Notes under the pieces: model-generated
Databases searched by the model: none
What the model saw: only the letters and a program-made list of their open reading frames with translations
Told to the model about the DNA's origin: nothing
Shown here: piece after piece, positions 1 to 9,599 of the stretch
Layout: every line of letters starts with the position of its first letter
How positions within the stretch are numbered: position 1 is the stretch's first letter
Translations under genes and position numbers: made by a program
NCBI GenBank assembly: GCA_046328715.1
Contig: JAXLWB010000021.1
Location: forward strand, 90,272 to 154,271
Source: JAXLWB01 sp046328715
GTDB lineage: Bacteria; Chloroflexota; Anaerolineae; Caldilineales; Caldilineaceae
Reading direction: 5' to 3'
Length of the DNA: 64,000 nt

Positions 1-3000
1 GCAGGCGGCACGACCTATGCCTACCCGCCCCAGTGCGATCTAGACAGTGCCACACCCCAGATCTATGCGGTAGACAAACCCTATCACCGCCTGAGCACCG
101 GGCTTGGAACGATTACGATCAAGGGCTTGGGCTTTGGTGCCACACGCGGCAGCGGTTCCGTACGTCTCGATACCGCCAACCTACCGATCACAAGCTGGAC
201 CGACACGCAGATCGTTGCCTCTGTACCAATCACGACTACGCCAGGTCGCTATCAGTTGCGTGTCCTTGGCGGCAATGGCAAGAGCACCGTCAATGGCCTG
301 ACCTATCATGTCATCGGCACGATCTTGCCGCCGTTCCCATCGACGGCGATTGCCGATAACTTTAGCGGCAACAACGCCAATAGCTTTGGTGGTGGCTGGA
401 CAGATGACGCACCGAATGGTGTATTAAGTACATCGGCTGGTGTCGCACACATCCGTACAGGCAACAACGTCTATGATGCATGGCGCAGTGGCGGCGGTGG
501 TGGTGGTGTTCTGGGCGTGGACCAGGAAGCCTACTTTACCTGTACCCACGTATCAAGCCTCATCACAACCACCGAGCAAGGTCTCTTGCTGAAGTTCAAT
601 ACAGTTGGTGGCGGTGGTGGTGGTGGTGCTGGTACGCCGAGCGCCAACAATGCCCGCTGGATCGAGGTCGCCTATACCAGCCCAACCACCAATACCGTGG
701 TTGTCCGCACCAAGACCAACGGCTCAGCAACCATTACAACCCAGGCCACCTTCCCGGCTACCTTTGCCGCCAATGACCGACTGGGCGCTCGGGCACTGAG
801 CGATGGCACAATCATTGCCTACAAGAACGGCACAGAGATTGGCCGCACGACAGTGGCGGCAACCGGGGCCTGGACAGGTCGTATCGGTGTACGTTTCCGA
901 GGAACAGGCACGTCGGCAGCGACCGAAGCACGCATCGACGGCTTTGGCGGTGGCAACATCGTGCTCCAGGGCTACAACCCCAATCTGTATGAAGTGGGTC
1001 CAACCTACACGTACCATACCATCCAGAGTGCCTTGAATGCGGCAGCTGCCAGCAACGGAGCCGATCTGGTCGTGGTCTACCCAGACACCCCCGTACAGTG
1101 GAACCCGCTGGGTGCCTACTTTGAGAACGTAGTGATCTACGAACCGGTAACCTTGCAAGGCATTGGGCCAGGTGGCGTCTATGCCAACAATACGGCAGTG
1201 CTCGGCTCGATGATTGATGGACGTGGCATCGCAGGTGACACACAGTACAGCACCGATTGGCAGACCTTTGTCCTCAGCCTCAACTGGGCTGGTGTGCAGG
1301 CGGTTTATCCAGGTGCAGTTGTCTATGTGTTGGCCGAAAACAACGAGTTCACGGCTGCCAATAGCGCCATTGTCGATGGCTTCACCATCCAAGGTGGTGA
1401 TCAACAAGGCTTCCCCAACAACGTCAATCCAGTAACACCCGATGTCAAGGATCTGGCGACGGTGCAGGGTGGTGGCATCTTTGTCAACGGCTACGCCAAC
1501 TCGATGCGTATCACCAACAATATCTTGCGCAGCAATGGTGGTGCTTACGGTGGTGCCATCCGTCTTGGTACACCCAACATCACAGGCAACCTGGGCGACA
1601 GCAACAATGACAATATCAAAATCCTGAGCAACCGTATTCTGGCCAACGGTGGTACCAACCTGGCCGGTGGCATTGGTATCTTCCGCGGTACCGATAACTA
1701 CGAAATCGCCAACAACGACATCTGCGGCAACTACTCGGCAGAGTACGGCGGTGGTATCAGCCATTACGGACGCAGCAACAACGGCAGCATCCACAACAAC
1801 CGAGTCTACTTCAACCAATCCTACGATGAAGCCGGTGGCATCATGATTGCTGGCGAGTTGCCCGCAGTAACCACGCAGCTTTCACCCGGTGCGGGACCTG
1901 TGGACATCTACAGCAACTTGATTGAGGCCAATCTGGGCAACGACGATGGCGGTGGTCTGCGCTTCCTGATGGCAAGCGGTCCGGGCACGGGTCCGACCAA
2001 CAATCGCACGACCTTTGCCTTCAATGTCTACAACAATATCATCGTCAACAACATCTCGACCCATGAAGGTGGCGGCGTCTCGATCAACGATACACCGAAC
2101 ATTCGCTTCTACAACAACACGGTGATGAAGAACATCACCACAGCTACGGCAGTGACCAGCAATGGCCAGCCAGCACCGACCGGTCTTTCCAGCTCACGCA
2201 ACAGCAATTTGCTGCAGGCGACCTTGACGGGTGGTGTCGCAAACTGTGGTGTTGGAAACAATGCCCCCTGCTTCAGTAACCCGATCCTGTTCAACAACAT
2301 CTTCTGGGACAATCGTGCAGGTCGCTTCACCGGCGCAGACGTTGCAGGCATCGGTCTGACAGGCGATCCGAACCCGCCCAACTACTGGGACTTGGGCGTG
2401 GCTGACTTCCCAGGTGCGCTGCTGTCACCGACCAACACGATGTTACAGTCGATCAGCGGCACCGTTGCCAGCCCTACCAATAATAATAATGTCAATATCA
2501 ACCCGAACGTGGTAGCACTCTACGATACATCGGTCGACATTTCGGCCTGGCGTGCCAATCCACGCTTCACCAACCCGATCATTGTCACCACCGATGCTAC
2601 ACCGAACCAGTTGGGTGACTATCACATCAACGCCGGGTCAGCGGCGGTCAACAGCGGTGCCGCAAGTAAGACGGTCGGCACCACCACTGTCAACGCACCG
2701 ACCACTGATTTTGATGGCGCTCCACGCCCACAAGGGGGTGCCTTTGACAAGGGTGCCGACGAAATCGGCCCAGCCGCAGCGCCATTGGCCTTTGCCGCAG
2801 TGCTCGACAACTTCAACGGTGCCAATGGCGCCTTGAGCAGCAACTGGTCGGTCAACAACACCTCGAACTTTGCGGTGAATAGCCAACAGTTGCAGTCACA
2901 GGCCAACAGTGGACAGACTGCATGGACGCAATCGAGCTTCGGTGCCAACCAGGAAGCCTATGTCACCCTTTCCAAGGTCGGCAACAGCAGCAACACTGCT

Positions 3001-3525
3001 ACCCGCTGGCAAGGTGTGAACCTCAAGGTCAACGGTGGTGCCGCCAATAGCATCAACGCCAGTGCCATCGAAGTGCGCTACTCCTCGGCACAGGGTGTGC
3101 AAGTACGCACCAAGAACGCTGGCAGTGGCTGGATCAACCAAGCTGTCTTCTCGATTGCCTTTAGCGATGGCGACCAACTGGCTGCACAGGCGCTGGCCGA
3201 TGGTACCGTGGTCGTCTTCAAGAATGGCACACTGGTCGGCAGCATCAACGTAACCAATGGACCCAACCCCTGGCCGGCAGCACTGGCGCAGGCCGGTGGT
3301 CAGATCGGTATCTCGTATAACTTCTCGGGCGGCCGCTTGGATGACTTTGGCGGCGGCGAATCGACACCCGTCGTGACAGTTTCGGTTGCCACGGAAGAAG
3401 CACTGGGTGAAGTAGCCGAGGACGAACCGGCAACCGTTGAAGGCATCGAAAATGAGGAGAGCGTCGATGCTCCATTCTCAGTCTTCATGCCGCTCATCAA
3501 CAGTGGGGATGGGAGCAATCAATGA
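1..3525 (+). CDS. Secreted IPT/TIG, jelly-roll and beta-helix surface protein (5' end outside window)
   Basis: The reading frame is open from base 1, so the gene begins to the left and only its last 1174 codons are here; the internal TTG at 127 is not a real start. Visible domains: an IPT/TIG-like Ig fold (about residues 20-105), a concanavalin-like jelly-roll domain with two poly-Gly runs (about 115-320), a long right-handed parallel beta-helix rich in NN/GG turns such as GGGISHYG (about 340-900), and a second jelly-roll copy (about 935-1120) with the same ADGTVVVFKNGT-type core. The tail ends in an acidic linker and FMPLINSGDGSNQ, resembling the C-terminal tails of other exported proteins here. 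It is probably a cell-surface or sheath protein binding polysaccharide, by inference from domains. The copper-oxidase genes follow it. Confidence 0.8.
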   Translation, partial: AGGTTYAYPPQCDLDSATPQIYAVDKPYHRLSTGLGTITIKGLGFGATRGSGSVRLDTANLPITSWTDTQIVASVPITTTPGRYQLRVLGGNGKSTVNGLTYHVIGTILPPFPSTAIADNFSGNNANSFGGGWTDDAPNGVLSTSAGVAHIRTGNNVYDAWRSGGGGGGVLGVDQEAYFTCTHVSSLITTTEQGLLLKFNTVGGGGGGGAGTPSANNARWIEVAYTSPTTNTVVVRTKTNGSATITTQATFPATFAANDRLGARALSDGTIIAYKNGTEIGRTTVAATGAWTGRIGVRFRGTGTSAATEARIDGFGGGNIVLQGYNPNLYEVGPTYTYHTIQSALNAAAASNGADLVVVYPDTPVQWNPLGAYFENVVIYEPVTLQGIGPGGVYANNTAVLGSMIDGRGIAGDTQYSTDWQTFVLSLNWAGVQAVYPGAVVYVLAENNEFTAANSAIVDGFTIQGGDQQGFPNNVNPVTPDVKDLATVQGGGIFVNGYANSMRITNNILRSNGGAYGGAIRLGTPNITGNLGDSNNDNIKILSNRILANGGTNLAGGIGIFRGTDNYEIANNDICGNYSAEYGGGISHYGRSNNGSIHNNRVYFNQSYDEAGGIMIAGELPAVTTQLSPGAGPVDIYSNLIEANLGNDDGGGLRFLMASGPGTGPTNNRTTFAFNVYNNIIVNNISTHEGGGVSINDTPNIRFYNNTVMKNITTATAVTSNGQPAPTGLSSSRNSNLLQATLTGGVANCGVGNNAPCFSNPILFNNIFWDNRAGRFTGADVAGIGLTGDPNPPNYWDLGVADFPGALLSPTNTMLQSISGTVASPTNNNNVNINPNVVALYDTSVDISAWRANPRFTNPIIVTTDATPNQLGDYHINAGSAAVNSGAASKTVGTTTVNAPTTDFDGAPRPQGGAFDKGADEIGPAAAPLAFAAVLDNFNGANGALSSNWSVNNTSNFAVNSQQLQSQANSGQTAWTQSSFGANQEAYVTLSKVGNSSNTATRWQGVNLKVNGGAANSINASAIEVRYSSAQGVQVRTKNAGSGWINQAVFSIAFSDGDQLAAQALADGTVVVFKNGTLVGSINVTNGPNPWPAALAQAGGQIGISYNFSGGRLDDFGGGESTPVVTVSVATEEALGEVAEDEPATVEGIENEESVDAPFSVFMPLINSGDGSNQ

Positions 3526-3542
3526 GATCGACGTAACGCCAC

Positions 3543-3580
3543 AGGGCTGAGATGAATCAATACGGGTTCATCTCAGCCCT
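3543..3580 (+). terminator. Perfect 14-bp hairpin after the beta-helix gene
   Basis: AGGGCTGAGATGAA at 3543-3556 pairs perfectly with 3567-3580 around a 10-base loop, 17 nt after the stop codon. The following bases are pyrimidine-rich but not a clean T-run, so it could be a terminator or an mRNA-stabilising hairpin. Confidence 0.6.
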
Positions 3581-3747
3581 TCCCTCTCCTGATGCGGCGA
3601 TGTGTGGGGATGCAGGGTTCATTCACGAAAACAGAGGCGTTTCTTACGCATCGCCAATCAAAACAGCACAACATTGGCACTAGCACTGCGCAAATTGTTT
3701 CAGCAGAGTGTGAGAAACTCACACTGATCTACGAACTTTACCTTTTT

Positions 3748-3777
3748 TAGGCCTCTTTTCTGCAGGAAAGCGGCCTA
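3748..3777 (+). repeat. Imperfect hairpin upstream of the multicopper oxidase
   Basis: TAGGCC plus a CTTTTC stretch is mirrored by GAAAG plus GGCCTA around CTGCAG. It lies in the 295-nt gap between the surface protein and the oxidase, followed by a good ribosome site (CAGGAG) 8 nt before the ATG at 3821. It could be a regulatory hairpin in the leader. Nothing else was recognised in this gap. Confidence 0.35.
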
Positions 3778-3820
3778 GAAAAGAGAATTCCGTGGAAGTC
3801 CGTTCAGCAGGAGAATCATA

Positions 3821-5158
3821 ATGCACAAACCGATTACACGACGTACCCTATTCAAAGTGGCTGGTGGCGTGGCCACAGCGGCCGCGGGTGCAAGTCTTTT
3901 TCCCTGGGCGGGAAAAGTGCTCAATCCGCTTTCTGCCAGCCAGGCCAGCGCCCAGGATGCGCCTCCCGACCTTAGCTTTGTCGCAACCGACGGTTGGATC
4001 TATCTGCCGCCCAATCCGCCGATTGGTGGCTTCCATCCCGATCCGTTGGGTCCCAGCCTTGCACCGCCACGCGGCAGCGAGCACTTCACAACGTACATCT
4101 TTGGCTTTCGCAATGTGACCGGGCTTGACAATACGCAATTACACGCCCAGAAGAACAAGGCACAACACAATGCCCCACTTTTCTGGATCCATGAGAATGT
4201 ACTGTTTCGCTTGAAACTGACCAACCTGGGTTTGGCCCTGCGCCCTGACCTGACGGATGCCCACACGGTCCACTGGCACGGCTTCCGCCATGTCATTCCC
4301 TTCTTCGATGGTGAGCCGACCACATCGGTCTCCGTCCCCATCGACCGCGACTTCACCTATGCCTTTATGGCGCGCGACCCTGGCACCTACATGTACCACT
4401 GCCACGTCGAAGACGTCGAGCACGTGCACATGGGTATGACCGGTCTGGTCTTTGTACGCCCGGCACAGGATGGGACTGCACACACCTATCAGGGCAAGAC
4501 CTACACCAAGTTTGTCTTCAATGATGGCGACGGCTCGACTGGCTTTGACCGTGAGTATGCCATGTTCCTCAGCGAAGTATGGGCCGAGGCACATTGGTGC
4601 GATGCGCACATTCAATTGCCCGAATGGAGCGACTATCGTGTGGACTTCGCACTGCTCAACGGTCGCGTCTACCCCGATACAATTGCGCCGAATGGCTCGG
4701 TTGATCCCTTTAACCTGGTCCACGATAGCAACGGCGACCTGATTCCCACCCCAGGCTACGAACATCTGCAGTATCAGCCGCTTTCGGCGCTGGTGAATTG
4801 CAATGCTGGCGACCGAGTGCTGTTGCGCTTTGCCAATCTCGGCTTCAAACAGGCGGCCATGACGCTAGAGGGTATTGATGTACATGTGGTTGGCCTCGAT
4901 GCTACCCCACTGCGCGGCAGTGATGGCACCGATACAAGTTATGTGACGAATGTGATCTCGATCAACGCTGGTGAAAGTGCGGATGCGCTCTTTACAGCAC
5001 CTGCCTATCAAGGCCCCGGCCCCTATGACACCTACCTGCTCTACAATCGCAGCTTTATGCGCAGTGATAACCTGGCCAATGGCTACGGTGGGCAGATGAC
5101 GGAGATTCGTGTTTATCCGCCCGGCACTTTGGGAGCGCAGACGGTTCCGAATACATAA
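3821..5158 (+). CDS. TAT-exported multicopper oxidase (laccase-like)
   Basis: 445 residues. The N-terminus carries a twin-arginine signal (RRTLFK at residues 7-12, then a hydrophobic Ala/Gly stretch and a likely cut after ASAQA), so it should be exported folded. The first cupredoxin domain has the copper ligands HWHG (H151, H153) and HCH (193-195) followed by H201 and M206, which is a complete type 1 site next to type 3 ligands. The second cupredoxin domain (about 320-440) has MTLEGIDVHVVG where HPxHLHG would be expected, so it appears to lack the trinuclear-site histidines a normal two-domain laccase supplies. It may therefore be a type 1 electron-transfer protein or depend on partners. CAGGAG supports the start. 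Two related but ligand-poor proteins follow. Confidence 0.82.
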   Translation: MHKPITRRTLFKVAGGVATAAAGASLFPWAGKVLNPLSASQASAQDAPPDLSFVATDGWIYLPPNPPIGGFHPDPLGPSLAPPRGSEHFTTYIFGFRNVTGLDNTQLHAQKNKAQHNAPLFWIHENVLFRLKLTNLGLALRPDLTDAHTVHWHGFRHVIPFFDGEPTTSVSVPIDRDFTYAFMARDPGTYMYHCHVEDVEHVHMGMTGLVFVRPAQDGTAHTYQGKTYTKFVFNDGDGSTGFDREYAMFLSEVWAEAHWCDAHIQLPEWSDYRVDFALLNGRVYPDTIAPNGSVDPFNLVHDSNGDLIPTPGYEHLQYQPLSALVNCNAGDRVLLRFANLGFKQAAMTLEGIDVHVVGLDATPLRGSDGTDTSYVTNVISINAGESADALFTAPAYQGPGPYDTYLLYNRSFMRSDNLANGYGGQMTEIRVYPPGTLGAQTVPNT

Positions 5159-5250
5159 AAGGGGCAAAGTAGCAAAGTGGCAAAGTTCAACAGCAAAGAT
5201 TCACTCTGCAACTTGTCAACTCTGCAACTTTTCAACAGCGCATCGGTATC
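5159..5250. repeat. Intercistronic GCAAAGT / ACTTTGC repeat
   Basis: Runs of GGCAAAGT-type heptamers are followed by their complements (ACTCTGCAACTT). The same sequence type recurs at 20878-20998, 55905-55992 and 60030-60100. It forms a potential long hairpin between two colinear genes. Confidence 0.6.
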
Positions 5251-5265
5251 ATAAGGAGTTTTCTA

Positions 5266-6687
5266 ATGCCAAAATCTATCTTCATGGGACTTGTACACAT
5301 GCGAAGCGACAACAGAGTGAACCTAGGCGCTGTTCGTAACGGTGTACGCCTGTCCTATTTTTCCTGGCTTCGCAGGGCAAGCGTACTCTTGCTTGTCATG
5401 GCGGTGCTGGTAGGAAGTGCCACAATTCGGGCACCACAGGTCAGTGCGCAAACCCAGAACACGCCAACCGATGGGATTGTCTGCACGACGGGCAGCAGCC
5501 CCAGTCCAACCTTCACGCTGACGACCAGCACCGGCTACATTGTGACACCAGACGCCAATGTGGTCTATATGTGGGGTTATACAGTTCAAGGCAATGCTTT
5601 TCAGCACCCCAGCCCCATACTTTGCGTCAATATGGGCGATACTGTGACGATCAATCTCGTCAATACTTTGAAAGAGCCGGTCTCGATTGTCTTCCCGGGC
5701 CAGGTAGATGTGTTGGCCAATGGCGTGCCTGCACAACCTCAATTTAGCGGCAACACCATTACTTCACTGGTCCAGCCTGCGGCCCCCAACGGCGGCACCA
5801 TCACCTACAGCTTTGTGGCCTCGGAACCTGGCACCTTTATCTATCAAAGCGGGACCAATCCGGCCAAACAAGTACGGATGGGGCTCTTTGGTGGCATCAT
5901 CGTGCGCCCGCAACGGGGAAGCGGCTACGCCTATCAGACAGGTGACAACAAGTTCAATTCCAGCACCGAATTTATGGTTTTGCTCTCGGAAATTGACCCG
6001 GTGCTCAACCAGAATGTCGAACGTGAGATGGAGCTGAATCGCCCCTACACCTTCAACATGAACAGCTACAAGCCACGCTACTACCTGCTCAATGGCCGTG
6101 GTTTTCCCGACAGCATTGCGCCGAACTTCGCATCCTGGCTTCCTTCTCAACCTTATGGGGCGTTGGTACGCATTCATCCCTTCAACAACACGGTTGCGCC
6201 GAACAATCCAGCCTATAACCCAGATCCAGCCTTGGTACGCTATCTCAACGTCACCAGCCAGGATATGCCCTTCCACCCCCACGGCAGCCACGGTCGGGTG
6301 ATCGGCATTGATGGCCAACCACTGACCGATAGCAACGGCGACGACTACTCGTACCAGAAATTTGCAGTCAACATCGGTCCAGGCCAAACCTGGGATGTGA
6401 CGACCCTCTGGTACGACGCCGAAAGCTACCAAGATTCAGCCAAACCGGTGCCAGTCACGGTGCCCAATTTGCAAAACATGGTCTATGGCACTTTCTTTGG
6501 CGGCAGTCCTTACCTGGGCGTACCCGGGCCACAGCCAGTTGGTAGCACCACGTTGAATCAATGCGGCGAGTACTACATCATTGCCCACAATCACTCGCTC
6601 TATCAGATTACATCGTGGGGTACGGCAATGACCGGACCGATCACCTATATGCGTATCGATCCACCCTTGCCGAACAATTGCCCATAG
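5266..6687 (+). CDS. Secreted multicopper-oxidase-like protein lacking the type 1 Cys
   Basis: 473 residues; AAGGAG 8 nt before the ATG supports the start. An N-terminal arm and hydrophobic helix (about residues 34-55) form a signal sequence ending near SAQTQ. Two cupredoxin folds are readable. In the first, the usual HxHG and HSH positions read VSIVFPG and YQSGTN, so no copper ligands remain. The second keeps HPHGSH, but the expected HCH reads HNH (in AHNHSLYQ), so the type 1 cysteine is missing although a downstream Met is present. It is probably a structural or copper-binding relative of the preceding oxidase rather than an active laccase. It lies in the same gene run, so it could act with it in a secreted complex (inference). 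Confidence 0.72.
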   Translation: MPKSIFMGLVHMRSDNRVNLGAVRNGVRLSYFSWLRRASVLLLVMAVLVGSATIRAPQVSAQTQNTPTDGIVCTTGSSPSPTFTLTTSTGYIVTPDANVVYMWGYTVQGNAFQHPSPILCVNMGDTVTINLVNTLKEPVSIVFPGQVDVLANGVPAQPQFSGNTITSLVQPAAPNGGTITYSFVASEPGTFIYQSGTNPAKQVRMGLFGGIIVRPQRGSGYAYQTGDNKFNSSTEFMVLLSEIDPVLNQNVEREMELNRPYTFNMNSYKPRYYLLNGRGFPDSIAPNFASWLPSQPYGALVRIHPFNNTVAPNNPAYNPDPALVRYLNVTSQDMPFHPHGSHGRVIGIDGQPLTDSNGDDYSYQKFAVNIGPGQTWDVTTLWYDAESYQDSAKPVPVTVPNLQNMVYGTFFGGSPYLGVPGPQPVGSTTLNQCGEYYIIAHNHSLYQITSWGTAMTGPITYMRIDPPLPNNCP

Positions 6688-6732
6688 CCAGATGAGAGAG
6701 TCTACTCAACGAAGGAGAAGGTGATCATAATC

Positions 6733-7734
6733 ATGAACTATCAATTACCCAAAGTGGGTCTACTGCTCGCACTGGCTGTGGTCTGGATTGGCTTTGCTCT
6801 GGCGCCCAAACCGGCGTTGGCAGCATCGCTTCCCGCCACGACCTGTACGGCGACCGGGCCTACGAGCCGCACTTGTGATCTGTGGGCCAAGAGCACCACG
6901 ATCAACTTGACAGGCACAGTCAACGCTACCGTTTGGGCCTATGCCGATACGGCAGGCGGGGTGCCCACGTTGCCAGGTCCGTTGCTGATCGTCAATCAAG
7001 GCGATTCAGTTACCGTGAACCTGACCAACCTGTTGCCCGAAACGACTGCGCTCAGCTTTCTCGGCCAGAACATTCGCCCCGATCGGGTGGGTGTAGCGCC
7101 CAATGGCAGCAAATCGTACCAATTTGTCGCTTCGAAACCAGGCACCTTTATTTACGAAGCAGGTCTGCTCTCCAATGCACAACATCAGGTTGCGATGGGC
7201 TTGGCCGGTGTGCTGATTGTGCGCCCCAATCCGGCGACACAAGCCTATGCCAGTGCCGCAAGCGCCTTTGACGACGAAGCGGTCGTCTTCTTAAATGAGG
7301 TTGACCTGCAACTCAACAATAGTGCCAACCCAGCAAACTTCGATATGCGCAACTTCACGCCGCGCTATCGTCTGATCAATGGCAAGGTTCATCCAAACAC
7401 CCTGCCGATTGAAACACAGCCAGGCAAGCGGGTACTGCTGCGCTATGTCAACGCCGGTCTGCAATTTCACGCCATGAGTGTCTTAGGAGTCCGCCAAAGT
7501 TTGTTGGCAATGGATGGCTCTGCCTATCCTCGTGCACGGCGAACGATCGCCCAAACGCTCTCCCCTGGCCAGACGATGGATGTGATTGCCACAGTCCCGG
7601 CGCCGTTAACCGCTGATTCAAATTATCCGCTCTACGATGCCAACCTGATCCTAAACAACAATGGCGCCAACAGTCTGGCGTGGTATGTTGACCACACTTC
7701 ATGTGCACGTCGATCTGTTGCCGCCCCTGATTAG
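6733..7734 (+). CDS. Secreted cupredoxin / multicopper-oxidase-like protein, 5' part of a frameshifted gene
   Basis: The signal peptide (hydrophobic helix then KPALAASLPA) is followed by two cupredoxin-like domains. Motif positions such as GTFIYEAG and FHAMSVLG show that nearly all copper ligands are lost. The ATG at 6733 is preferred over the in-frame GTG at 6721, which sits only 2-3 nt after AAGGAGAAG. The last residues (after NNNGANS) are out of frame: another frame continues with a sensible sequence (LLPPLISNVQLTP), so the original protein ran on into Ig-like repeats and the dockerin at 9120-9318. The stop at 7734 is therefore probably an artefact of an indel or a true inactivating mutation. 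Confidence 0.7.
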   Translation: MNYQLPKVGLLLALAVVWIGFALAPKPALAASLPATTCTATGPTSRTCDLWAKSTTINLTGTVNATVWAYADTAGGVPTLPGPLLIVNQGDSVTVNLTNLLPETTALSFLGQNIRPDRVGVAPNGSKSYQFVASKPGTFIYEAGLLSNAQHQVAMGLAGVLIVRPNPATQAYASAASAFDDEAVVFLNEVDLQLNNSANPANFDMRNFTPRYRLINGKVHPNTLPIETQPGKRVLLRYVNAGLQFHAMSVLGVRQSLLAMDGSAYPRARRTIAQTLSPGQTMDVIATVPAPLTADSNYPLYDANLILNNNGANSLAWYVDHTSCARRSVAAPD

Positions 7735-8496
7735 CAATGTCCAACTTACCCCGGTCGGCGGCAATTTGCTGTTAACAGCACTGCGGATGACAGCACCACT
7801 GGCAACTCCAACATTATTGCTGGTGAGTACTATATCGACAGTACTGCTGGTGCAGCCAATCCGATGGTCGCCGATGGTGCCTTCAACTCACCCACCGAGA
7901 CGATTTCGGAACGATCCTTCTGCCAGTGTGACCCCGGCAACCATACGGTCTATGTACGCAGGTCGCGATGCTGCCAATGGAGCATCTGCGACAGTTACCT
8001 TTCATCGACAACGTTGGGCCCCACCACGCCAAACCTGGCTGCGGCATCGAACCCAACCAATGGCAGCAGCAACGTCGATGTCAAAGCAACCGCTGATGAT
8101 AGCGCAACCGGCAACAGCAACATTGTCGCCGCAGAGTACTTTATCGATACTCCAGTCAGCAAATGGTACGGGCAATACGATGAGTGTCGGCGTTGCCGCA
8201 CCCACGGCCACGCTCACTGACCAGATCCTGGCAGCAACACTGGCGGTTTGAGCGAGGGCATACCTACGCCTATGCCCAAGATATTGCAATCAGCGCAGCG
8301 CATTCTCGATCACCGTCGTTGATCGCACTGGCCTGAATACCAGCATGTCAATTGCACGGAATCAAATAATGGTACATCGTTCATCAGCTCAATCTCCAGG
8401 AAGTCGGTTTGCCGACGCCACCATCGATGATAACGTTATCGTAATGGCAAGGGCGTCGACCATGCAGATGCTACATGAAACGGACTCTTCTTGCCG
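7680..8496 (+). pseudogene. Frameshift-riddled Ig-like repeat region
   Basis: The three forward frames each hold pieces of one repeated domain, including ADDSTTGNSNI-type, AEYFIDT, PGNHTVYVR and GPTTPNLAA segments. Stitching them together gives a continuous series of Ig-like modules joining the upstream cupredoxin part to the intact downstream part. I count at least six or seven frame changes in about 800 nt. This is either a decaying gene or low-quality sequence; reads would decide. Confidence 0.65.
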
Positions 8497-9321
8497 ATGA
8501 TCGCAGGTGGCAACAGCAACACAGCCCAGGCCAAGGTGCAAGCAGCAGCCATCATCCCTGGCACCCACTATGTGGCCCAAGCGGAACTCTTCATTGACAG
8601 CGTGGGCACAAATGGCACCGGTATTGCCATGATCGCCAGCGATGGTCTGTTTGACAGCGCAATCGAGGCAGTCTATGTCTACATTCCGTTGACCACCATC
8701 AATGCCCTCAGCGAAGGCGACCATCCGATCTTTGTCCACGGGCTGGATGGAGCTGGCAACTGGGGTCCGGCCATCAGCGGCACATTGCGTATTGACAAGA
8801 CCGGGCCACTGGTAACCAATCTGCTGTTGACCCCCAATCCAACACAAGGCGCGGCTACTGTCAGCGTGACCGCCGTCGCCAGTGACACGGCCAGCGCAGT
8901 CACCCAGGCGGAATGGTTCATCGACAGCGACCCGGGCGTCGGCAGTGCTTCTGCCATGAGTGTAACGGCCAATGGTCTCACCTGGGACCTCTCGGCAAAC
9001 ATCAACGTGGCCTTGGTTGCCACTGGCACCTACACGGTGAATGTACGAGCCAAAGACGCTGCTGGCAACTGGAGCACAGTCGTCACGAGCACCTTGACCG
9101 TCTCATCGGCCACGTTTGTCCCCGGTGATGTGAATGGCGACGGCAATGTCAACATCTTTGACCTGCAGGCATTGATCAACATGATCCAGCATTCGCCGCA
9201 GCCCGACAGCGCCATCGCTCCGCTGGATTGGTGGCAACGTGCGGATCTCTTTCCGGATAGCGCATGGAACATTTTTGACCTGCAAAGTTTGATTAACATT
9301 ATTCAAGCAAATGGCCCATAG
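8497..9321 (+). CDS. Ig-like repeats with C-terminal type I dockerin-like domain (3' part of broken gene)
   Basis: This frame is intact for 274 codons and has no ribosome site of its own, so it is best read as the C-terminal part of the gene beginning at 6733. It contains two Ig-like modules (AELFIDSVGTNGTG and AEWFIDSDPGVG starts, each ending in a DGAGNWG/DAAGNWS turn). The end is a dockerin-like pair: GDVNGDGNVNIFDLQALI and SAWNIFDLQSLINIIQ. The first is a canonical Ca-binding F-hand loop (DVNGDGNVNIFD); the second is degenerate. Dockerins bind cohesins, and a cohesin-like domain opens the next gene. Confidence 0.75.
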   Translation: MIAGGNSNTAQAKVQAAAIIPGTHYVAQAELFIDSVGTNGTGIAMIASDGLFDSAIEAVYVYIPLTTINALSEGDHPIFVHGLDGAGNWGPAISGTLRIDKTGPLVTNLLLTPNPTQGAATVSVTAVASDTASAVTQAEWFIDSDPGVGSASAMSVTANGLTWDLSANINVALVATGTYTVNVRAKDAAGNWSTVVTSTLTVSSATFVPGDVNGDGNVNIFDLQALINMIQHSPQPDSAIAPLDWWQRADLFPDSAWNIFDLQSLINIIQANGP

Positions 9322-9467
9322 TCTTATCTAACATATGTCGCATTCCTTCTTGTCATAAAGATGGTATGATAGGGGAATGGATTAAGGCCTGATAGATTAT
9401 GGCCGATGTAAGATGGGGCTGAGGGTTCATGACACGGTAACAGCGAAGTCTACAATGAAAGAGTAGA

Positions 9468-9501
9468 GGAGCGTGAGAAAGACTAATATTTCTCACGCTC
9501 C
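9468..9501. terminator. Perfect 13-bp hairpin
   Basis: GGAGCGTGAGAAA (9468-9480) pairs with TTTCTCACGCTCC (9489-9501) across an 8-base loop, in the 278-nt gap between the dockerin and cohesin-like genes. There is no strong T-tract, so this is terminator-like only. Nothing else was recognised in the gap. Confidence 0.5.
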
Positions 9502-9599
9502 CGCTCTTAAAAATGGATTCGCTTTACAGAAAAATGCGCCCAAGAAATTTATTCCACTCCACGGATTCACGCTCATTGTTTGCCCAAAGGAACCCGCTC

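Noticed and set aside
724..1818. Long antisense ORF within the beta-helix gene
   Set aside because: Shadow of a 1174-codon gene with clear domains; no ribosome site or recognisable protein features.
5109..5339. ORF bridging two oxidase genes
   Set aside because: It runs through the intergenic heptamer repeat and out of frame with both genes.
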